Positions 1 to 6,508 of a stretch of DNA of 24,991 nucleotides are shown piece after piece. The translations under genes and the position numbers were made by a program. How positions within the stretch are numbered: position 1 is the first letter of the stretch; every line of letters starts with the position of its first letter. The notes below the pieces were generated by a model. That model saw nothing but the letters and a program-made list of their open reading frames with translations. It did no database searches and was not told the origin of the DNA. Origin of the DNA: a virus; IMG/VR virus record IMGVR_UViG_3300043543_000216, positions 1 to 24,991 of that record. One strand, written 5' to 3'.

Positions 1-63
1 CCGCGCGCGCCGGTCGATTGACATTTCCCAACGACCTGTGCTGATTGGACTTATGCCGACGGT
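1..63 (+). promoter_or_regulatory. Leader / candidate promoter of array 1
   Basis: This stretch directly precedes the first repeat of array 1. It has a perfect -35 hexamer TTGACA at 18-23, but no convincing -10 hexamer 16-18 bases downstream (CTGATT at 41-46 is poor). It ends with CTTATGCCG at 50-58, and the same nine bases occur just before the first repeat of array 2, so both stretches look like copies of one leader. The window starts here, so the upstream part of the leader, where cas genes would be expected, cannot be seen. That it drives rightward transcription is inferred from its position on the side with the least-degraded repeats. Confidence 0.45.
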
Positions 64-1530
64 GTAACAGTGCCTGCGCAGTGGCTGATTTACTGCGACC
101 GGTCGGTGGGTGCTGGCGGCGGAGGCGGAGGGCGCGTAACAGTGCCTGCGCAGTGGCTGATTTACTGCGACTAGTCGCAGCTTGGTCGTGCTTTCGAGGA
201 ACGCAACGGTAACAGTGCCTGCGCAGTGGCTGATTTACTGCGACGACGCACCCCCGTGGGCCGCTGCCCGCAGTGAAGCTATAACAGTGCCTGCGCAGTG
301 GCTGATTTACTGCGACCTGGATGCGTTGTGCCAGATCGAGGACGCCCCCTGATAACAGTGCCTGCGCAGTGGCTGATTTACTGCGACGCAACCGCCTTGG
401 ACAGCCTCCCCTCGGCCACCAGGTAACAGTGCCTGCGCAGTGGCTGATTTACTGCGACCCGCCCGAGGCCGTCCTCGTTGTGACGGATGCGAGGTAACAG
501 TGCCTGCGCAGTGGCTGATTTACTGCGACGGTCTGGAGCTGGTGCCGGTGAAACAAGCACGGAGAGTAACAGTGCCTGCGCAGTGGCTGATTTACTGCGA
601 CTCCGTGCGTGGCGGGCGCGAGGGACTGTTTGTGCCGTAACAGTGCCTGCGCAGTGGCTGATTTACTGCGACGCCCGCTGGTGCCCCGTGACGCACTGCC
701 GCCGCCGCCGGTAACAGTGCCTGCGCAGTGGCTGATTTACTGCGACCGGGTTGGGGGGGTCGTTTTCAGAGGTGTCGACATGTAACAGTGCCTGCGCAGT
801 GGCTGATTTACTGCGACGAGTGCCCTTGTCTGCACTGCCAAGCACGGAGGTTTGTAACAGTGCCTGCGCAGTGGCTGATTTACTGCGACCTCGCAGGGAT
901 CCGGGGCCGCACCACGCGACCCGATGTAACAGTGCCTGCGCAGTGGCTGATTTACTGCGACCCCTGTGTGTGGCAGGCCGGACTGGTGCTTGGTGGCGTA
1001 ACAGTGCCTGCGCAGTGGCTGATTTACTGCGACGAACACCCTGCGCCCAATTCGCACCGCGGGGATAGGTAACAGTGCCTGCGCAGTGGCTGATTTACTG
1101 CGACCGGGTAGCGGACTTAGAGGCGTGGGCGGCCCGAGAGTAACAGTGCCTGCGCAGTGGCTGATTGACTGCGACGCCGGCTGAGTCGTGGTCTGGCATC
1201 ACAACCACGGTAACAGTGCCTGCGCAGTGGCTGACTTACTGCGACGGTATGCCGATGGCGGCTGCCTAAATCTGGAACCGTAACAGTGCCTGCGCAGTGG
1301 CTGATTTACTGCGACTCAATTCTTCGTTGTCACGCAGGCCAGCGTCCGCCGTAACAGTGCCTGCGCAGTGGCTGATTTACTGCGACCGGGGCACTTTTGG
1401 CCAGCCTGATTTGGCGGCTCCGTAACAGTGCCTGCGCAGTGGCTGATTTACTGCGACGGTAACACGCGACCCCTACGCCTCAAGCGCGGCTGGTGTAACA
1501 GTGCCTGCGCGTTGGCTGAGCTATTGCGAC
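64..1530 (+). CRISPR. CRISPR-like array 1, intact part (21 repeats, 20 spacers)
   Basis: Twenty-one 36-bp repeats start at 64, 136, 209, 281, 352, 423, 494, 566, 637, 711, 782, 854, 926, 998, 1069, 1140, 1210, 1280, 1351, 1422 and 1495. They are separated by different spacers of 34-38 bp. Each repeat begins GTAACAGTGCC (first base sometimes A) and ends GCGAC. Between these lies a hairpin, CGCAGT, a 9-nt loop, then ACTGCG. The first 15 copies are identical after the first base. Copy 16 has GATTGAC, copy 17 GACTTAC, and copy 21 is clearly degenerate, so the array decays rightwards, which puts the leader on the left. No cas gene is in the window, so type and activity are unknown. The unit is about 72 bp, a multiple of three, which creates long spurious reading frames. 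Confidence 0.85.
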
Positions 1531-1565
1531 TGCCTGCCGGGCAGCGGTGCTATACTTCTGGGGTA

Positions 1566-2275
1566 CGTGATATTGCCAGCGCAGTGGCTGACTTACTGCG
1601 CCCCCAGGTCGGGGTTTCCAACCTCCTTTACCCGGCCTGGGTGATGGTGCCTGCGCAGTGGCTGATTTACTGCGACCTATAATGCCCACGCCATCGAGCA
1701 ACATGACCTCGCGTCGCCAATGCCCGCGCGGTGGCTGAGTTACCGCGACAGGGGGACGCCCGCCCAATGAGAATTTCAATGAAGTGTCGCAATGACCGCG
1801 TGCAACGGGATAACCGACGCAATGCTTGCGCGGCGGCTTGGCGGCTGCGACTACTAGGCATTGCGATTGCGGCGCGAGTCAATGCCTGCGCGGCGGCTGA
1901 GTAGTCGCGATCGGCCGAGGGCAAGTAGTGCGTGCGCCGTGCTGGCAATCTCGGCAACATCGCTACGCTTGGGCAGCGGTTTGGCGGCTGCCACTCTGGC
2001 TGCGATCACATCGAAGTGTCTGCGTGCCGACTTGTAGAGCCACGCCTGCGCAGCGGTCCGCTTGCTGCGACAAGGCCCCGCGTGACAATCGCGATGCCCG
2101 CGTGGTGGCTTGGTTACCGCGACTTGGCGACGTTGGAGAACGAGGCGAGCGCGCGGACGAAGTGCCGCGAGACGCGATGCCCGCGCGGCGGCCTGAACGC
2201 CGCGACAACCGCAAGCGAAGCCGCGCGCAGTGAGACACGGCAGTAGGCCGGCGCGGTCGCTTGTTCGCCGCGAGA
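1566..2275 (+). repeat. Degenerate distal tail of array 1 with covarying hairpins
   Basis: About twelve decayed repeat units continue array 1, ending near 1602, 1676, 1749, 1820, 1851, 1911, 1958, 1994, 2071, 2123, 2206 and 2275. The 5' part of the repeat is lost and only the hairpin plus terminal GAC or similar stays recognisable. Stems differ but mostly still pair: CGCGGT/ACCGCG (1714-1749), CGCGGC/GTCGCG (1880-1911), GGCAGC/GCTGCC (1966-1994), CGCAGC/GCTGCG (2049-2069), CGCGGC/GCCGCG (2176-2206). The unit near 1789-1820 is barely recognisable. Spacers here vary from about 23 to 54 bp. No protein-coding gene is supported. Confidence 0.7.
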
Positions 2276-2371
2276 GGCTGCGTTGTGCCACGTTTCCGAT
2301 GGCCCAATTGGTGCATGGCTCTCGATTTGCGTTGCCTAACCCTTTGCGGTATCTTGTCTTATGCCGGTGCT
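2276..2371 (+). promoter_or_regulatory. Leader / candidate promoter of array 2
   Basis: This is a 96-bp repeat-free, relatively AT-rich stretch between the array 1 tail and the first repeat of array 2. A sigma70-like pair, TTGCGT at 2327-2332 and TATCTT at 2350-2355, is spaced by 17 bp and would start transcription just before the array. CTTATGCCG, shared with the array 1 leader, sits at 2358-2366 next to the first repeat. The shared motif and the sharp switch from decayed to perfect repeats mark this as an internal leader. Promoter function is inferred. Confidence 0.5.
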
Positions 2372-4486
2372 CCGAAAGTGCCTGCGCAGTGGCTGATTGA
2401 CTGCGACTACGTGTCGTGGCTGGTGGGTGCGTTGCGTCCGCGCCGAAAGTGCCTGCGCAGTGGCTGATTGACTGCGACCCGGAGCCATGGACGCCTTCAA
2501 GCTGGAGCACCGGCCGAAAGTGCCTGCGCAGTGGCTGATTGACTGCGACGTCACCGAGTGACGCAGTTCGTCACGCCCCCTTCCCCGAAAGTGCCTGCGC
2601 AGTGGCTGATTGACTGCGACGCGGCACACGCCCCGCACCACGGCCGCCAGCCGCCGCCGAAAGTGCCTGCGCAGTGGCTGATTGACTGCGACTGGAGCTG
2701 GACCTTCCCACGCGGCCCCATCCCTTGCCCGAAAGTGCCTGCGCAGTGGCTGATTGACTGCGACGGGGTTGGCCATCTTTGCTTTCCTGCCAGATCTCAT
2801 CCGAAAGTGCCTGCGCAGTGGCTGATTGACTGCGACGACACCCCTGACCGGCCGCAATGTGGTGGTGATACCTCCGAAAGTGCCTGCGCAGTGGCTGATT
2901 GACTGCGACTTGCTGGGGGGGGTTCCAGCAGCAATTCCGACGGCCCGAAAGTGCCTGCGCAGTGGCTGATTGACTGCGACGAGTCGCAGCCGAGTCGTAG
3001 ATTCCAAGAACGCAACCGAAAGTGCCTGCGCAGTGGCTGATTGACTGCGACCTGGATGGCCTTGCCCGGCAGGCGGCCCCGCAATCCCCGAAAGTGCCTG
3101 CGCAATGGCTAATTGACTGCGACGGCCAGGCCGGTCGCCGCCAACCGCCGCAGCGCCTCCCGAAAGTGCCTGCGCAGTGGCTGATTGACTGCGACCGGCG
3201 TCCGCCCCGCGAGGAGCGCGACCTGCTTGTCCGAAAGTGCCTGCGCAGTGGCTGATTGACTGCGACTGCAAAGCGGTTGCCATCAAGACGGCAAACGGAA
3301 TTCTGATAGTGCCTGCGCAGTGGTGGATTTACTGCGACGTGTAGTGCAAAAGCACTATTTGGGCGGCACTGGCCGAAAGTGCCTGCGCAGTGGTGGATTT
3401 ACTGCGACCCACGCCCATCGTCGCGACATGCGGCACATGGATGACCGAAAGTGCCTGCGCAGTGGTGGATTTACTGCGACGACCCCGCGGCGATTCGGGC
3501 TTGGCTGAGCGAGCCGGCCGAAAGTGCCTGCGCAGTGGTGGATTTACTGCGACCTACTTAGGCGGTATTTCCGTTCGGACGCTGTGGCCGAAAGTGCCTG
3601 CGCAGTGGTGCATTTACTGCGACGCCGTCGAACTCGGCATGATTGCCGAGCACTACTCTCCGAAAGTGCCTGCGCAGTGGTGGATTTACTGCGACAAGCG
3701 GCTCAAAGCATTCGGGGCGGGCGTGCAGCCCCGAAAGTGCCTGCGCAGTGGCTGATGTACTGCGACGAGGAGGTGCGGTCGCGCGTGCTCGGCGCCCTGC
3801 TCCGAAAGTGCCTGCGCAGTGGCTAATGTACTGCGACCGCGCTGGATTTGGGTTGGTGGCTTTCGGTGGTGTGCTGAAAGTGCCTGCGCAGTGGCTAATG
3901 TACTGCTGCGACCCGCTGACCCAGCACGGCTTCCACGACGCGACTACCCGAAAGTGCCTGCGCAGTGGCTAATGTACTGCGACCTGCCTTCGGGGGCGAC
4001 CTCCCACGCATCCCGCAACTGAAAGTGCCTGCGCAGTGGCTGATGTACTGCGACAATTGGACCGAATTGGCCCGAATTGGCCCGAATTGGCCGAAAGTGC
4101 CTGCGCAGTGGTGGATTTACTGCGACGATGTTGCCCCGATCTTACTTGTCACCTCGCCCGTCCCGAAAGTGCCTGCGCAGTGGTGGATTTACTGCGACCT
4201 CGCCAGCCAGTCGCGCAACTCGCCCACCGGGTATAGCCGAAAGTGCCTGCGCAGTGGCTGATTGACTGCGACCTGCTCGACGTGCAGAGGCCTGTCCTAC
4301 TGAACGGCCGAAAGTGCCTGCGCAGTGGCTGATTGACTGCGACGCCGCAACGACGAATGCCGGCGGCGCGGGCAAGTGCCGAAAGTGCCTGCGCAGTGGT
4401 GGATTTACTGCGACGATCGATATGCCAATAAAGGCCGAACTAGCGCTGATCCGAAAGTGCCTGCGCAGTGGTGCATTTACTGCGAC

Positions 4487-4521
4487 GATGTCCAGGAGGA
4501 CTGTTGAGCCGTACTTGACCG
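4487..4521 (+). other. Spacer with exact 35/35 match to a virion gene in this window
   Basis: This spacer begins GATGTCCAGG and ends CTTGACCG. It is the perfect reverse complement of 20093-20127. The identity covers the whole spacer and stops exactly at both repeat borders. A rightward transcript of the array would be antisense to the mRNA of the gene starting at 20088, covering codons 2 to 14. On the strand matching the spacer, the protospacer is flanked 5' by ATCGATGA and 3' by ATCAT, neither of which matches the repeat. Confidence 0.95.
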
Positions 4522-4626
4522 CCGAAAGTGCCTGCGCAGTGGCCGACCTACTGCGACGAGGGCCATCGTTTCGGGACCGCTCGACACAGATAAACTGAAA
4601 GCGCCTGCGCGGTGGCTGATTCACCG

Positions 4627-4748
4627 CGACGAGGTGGAGCTCGACAGCCACGACAATTGACAATGCCTGCGCAGTGGCTGATTTACTGCGACGAGGTGGA
4701 GCTCGACAGCCACGACAATTGACAATGCCTGCGCAGTGGCTGATTTAC
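4627..4748 (+). repeat. Tandem duplication of one repeat-spacer unit (62 bp)
   Basis: The segment beginning CGACGAGGTGGAGCTC occurs at about 4627 and again at 4689. Each copy includes the same short spacer, ending CACGACAATTGA, and the following hairpin repeat. The copies are identical up to GATTTAC, after which the second continues with CGCAAC instead of TGCGAC. This is duplication of a whole unit, not new spacer capture. Confidence 0.85.
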
Positions 4749-4860
4749 CGCAACGTCTGACGGGTGGCATCCCCAACACGATGCCTCTCTGAAACTGCCT
4801 GCGCAGTGGCTGATCTACTGCGACCCACCCACGCAACGCGACCGGCACACGCGCAACCAC

Positions 4861-5757
4861 ATGATCATGCCTGCGCGGTGGCTTTTAAACTGCGACCGGC
4901 AGCTTGGGCACATGCCCGCCCTTGACCATGCTCAAATGCCTGCGCGGCGGTTTCGTTGCCGCGACCGAGCCGAAGGGACTGTCGGGCTGGAAGGACGTGA
5001 TCAGCAACTGTGCCGGCCAAATCGGGAGAACTCCTGCGCGGCGGTTTGGTTGCCGCGACGCCACACCCACACGCCGGATGCAAGGACGAGCCAGCGCCAC
5101 GACGCCTGCGCGGCGGCCTCATTGCCGCGACACCACCAAGGCAAGGGCATCCGCGGCCGGGTCGCTCGTCGCGACGCGCAGTCGAAATGCCAGCGCGGTG
5201 GCTTCTTTATCGCGACCTCCCGCGGCGCGCGGCTGGCCAACCAAAAACCGACATGTCTGCTTGGCGACTTGGTTGTCTTGACTTGCGCCTCGGCCACGAC
5301 CGTGGTTGTGAAAAAGTGATCAACGCCTGCGCGGCGGCTTGGTTGTCGCGACTCGCGCCTCGGCCACAGCCTCGGTTGTGGGAAAGTGGTCAATGCCTGG
5401 GCGGCGGCTTCGTTGCCGCCACTCGTGCCTCGGCCAGTATCTCAGCCCTGACAAACACACCGGGCCTGCGCGGCGGCTTCGTGGCCGCGACATGGTCAGC
5501 TTGGTGAGCCGTCCAAGGAATCCGCAAAACCTGCGCGGCGGTTTGGTTGTCGCGACGCGGAGCTGACGGCAGCTCCATTGACACGACCATCTGATCCAGA
5601 CAAGATCCTGGTTTGCCGATACCTGCGCGGGGGGGTCATGCCCGCGAGCCAGCGGTGTGTCCGAGCGACATCATGCCTGCGCGCCGGCTAGGGGCGGCGC
5701 GACGAGAAGAGCCTGGTCTCACGATATTCCCTGCGCGCGGGGGCGAGTTCGCGCGAC
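4861..5757 (+). repeat. Degenerate distal tail of array 2 with covarying hairpins
   Basis: About fourteen decayed units end near 4896, 4965, 5059, 5131, 5175, 5216, 5281, 5352, 5422, 5491, 5556, 5648, 5703 and 5757. Their common form is roughly CAATGCCTG, stem CGCGGC, 9-nt loop, GCCGCG, AC. Stems change in pairs: CGCGGT/ATCGCG (5216), GGCGGC/GCCGCC (5422), CGCGGG/CCCGCG (5626-5646), CGCGCC/GGCGCG (5680-5701, 10-nt loop), CGCGCG/CGCGCG (5734-5755, 10-nt loop). The unit ending at 5281 has mostly lost its stem. Spacers are 12-66 bp. Three consecutive spacers (from about 5282, 5353 and 5423) share a CGCCTCGGCCA-like start, so they arose by duplication. No coding gene is supported here. Confidence 0.7.
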
Positions 5758-5847
5758 ACGTCGATGGAGGCGGACTGGAGATTGTCAACGGGCATCGCTA
5801 GAATTCGGTAGACTAACATATCTCCTTGCCCGACAACGCGAAGCGCC

Positions 5848-6126
5848 ATGAACCAACTTGGTAACGGGACCGGCTCGCCATACGTCGATCTGTTCTTAAG
5901 GCTACTCAGGGAGGTCGGCTTCCAGGGAGTGCTCGTGATGGGCCTTCTGTACGCCGGTTGGCAGGTCGGCCGGGAACTCGTCAGTGCCCACGCGGCGTTC
6001 CTGCAAACGCTGAGCACCGCGATGCAGGCGCAGAGCGAGAGCCTGTCGCAGATCGCCAAGAGCATGCGGGCCCAAGAGGAGCTGCTGAGAAACCTATCCG
6101 ATCATGAACCAAAACCACGCCCCTGA
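5848..6126 (+). CDS. Small membrane protein, possibly lysis- or packaging-associated
   Basis: This 92-aa protein has one hydrophobic segment at about residues 23-41 (VGFQGVLVMGLLYAGWQVG). A long amphipathic, probably coiled-coil helix follows at about 45-85, and the tail is charged and proline-rich. It is the first gene after the array tail, 90 bp downstream of the last hairpin. No strong ribosome site (a weak GAAG) or convincing promoter is visible. It overlaps the next gene by 23 bp. The single membrane segment plus position before the terminase would suit a holin-like or other small membrane protein, but no family signature is recognised, so function is open. Confidence 0.6.
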   Translation: MNQLGNGTGSPYVDLFLRLLREVGFQGVLVMGLLYAGWQVGRELVSAHAAFLQTLSTAMQAQSESLSQIAKSMRAQEELLRNLSDHEPKPRP

Positions 6127-6508
6127 ACCGGAGGCGATCGATCAGCCGGACCAGCCAGCGGCTGGGGAAGGGCTTCTGGAATCGCCCGGCCAGGAAGATC
6201 TGATCAATGACGCGGTTGAGAAGCTGGTTCTGGAAATCCAGGCCAAGCGAGGCCAGCGACTCAACAAGCAGGCCCTGGCACAGGCCCTGCTGGTGCGATT
6301 CGGTGGCTACCAGGCCATCGCGAAGCTGATCTACGAGCTGTACAAGACTAGCAAGAAGGGTTCGAGCACTCGCAGCAACATCGTCCGGATGATCGTCAAC
6401 TGCATCGCTTCGGAGAGGATTCAAGACGAGGCCAATCCGCTCCTCGATCTAAAGCCGGATCAGCTCCGGAGTCTGATGCGCCATGCCCTGAACAACTTCC
6501 GTGAGTAG
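6104..6508 (+). CDS. Probable terminase small subunit (by position)
   Basis: This 134-aa acidic, mostly helical protein ends just inside the start of the large terminase gene (8-bp overlap). The first 30 residues are proline- and acid-rich and look disordered. The body contains Lys/Arg-rich helices (residues about 45-100) that could bind DNA, including a QALLVRFGGYQAIAKLI helix pair. Small terminase subunits usually sit directly before TerL, are 100-200 aa and have an N-terminal helix-turn-helix. That, and nothing stronger, supports the call. The alternative is an unrelated small regulator of the packaging operon. Confidence 0.45.
   Translation: MNQNHAPEPEAIDQPDQPAAGEGLLESPGQEDLINDAVEKLVLEIQAKRGQRLNKQALAQALLVRFGGYQAIAKLIYELYKTSKKGSSTRSNIVRMIVNCIASERIQDEANPLLDLKPDQLRSLMRHALNNFRE

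Larger units (their letters stand above)
2372..4824 (+). CRISPR. CRISPR-like array 2, intact part (35 repeats)
   Basis: Thirty-five repeats start at 2372, 2443, 2514, 2585 and so on to about 4789, with spacers mostly of 35-38 bp. The repeat begins CCGAAAGTGCC instead of GTAACAGTGCC but keeps the CGCAGT/ACTGCG hairpin and ends GCGAC. Loop-side variants occur in runs: GGCTGATTGAC (2372-3266), GGTGGATTTAC (3303-3695, with one GGTGCATTTAC at 3588), GGCTAATGTAC or GGCTGATGTAC (3731-4054), GGTGGATTTAC (4091-4198), GGCTGATTGAC (4237-4343), then GGTGGATTTAC, GGTGCATTTAC and more divergent forms. The copy ending at 3912 has a 3-bp TGC duplication in its right arm. Spacers include one exact match to this window, one made of 10-bp tandem repeats, and one duplicated unit. 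Confidence 0.85.

Noticed and set aside
459-470. First 12 bases of the spacer at 459 match 21586-21597
   Set aside because: Identity ends after CCGCCCGAGGCC; a 12-base match in GC-rich coding DNA is not significant for this many spacers.
518-853. Spacers 7 and 11 of array 1 share an 11-mer CAAGCACGGAG
   Set aside because: With about 80 GC-rich spacers one shared 11-mer is expected by chance; the rest of the spacers and the translated frames differ.
317-3087. Spacers at 317-351 and 3052-3087 both begin CTGGATG
   Set aside because: Only about half of positions match and the translations diverge after four codons, unlike the convincing pair at 172 and 2981.
2336-3286. Long minus-strand reading frame (316 codons) and other frames through the arrays, encoding repeated VAVNQPLRRH-like peptides
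   Set aside because: The 72-bp unit is a multiple of three, so any stop-free frame of the repeat stays open. There is no ribosome site, the frames break wherever spacer length changes, and the conserved spacer peptide is interrupted by TAA in array 1.
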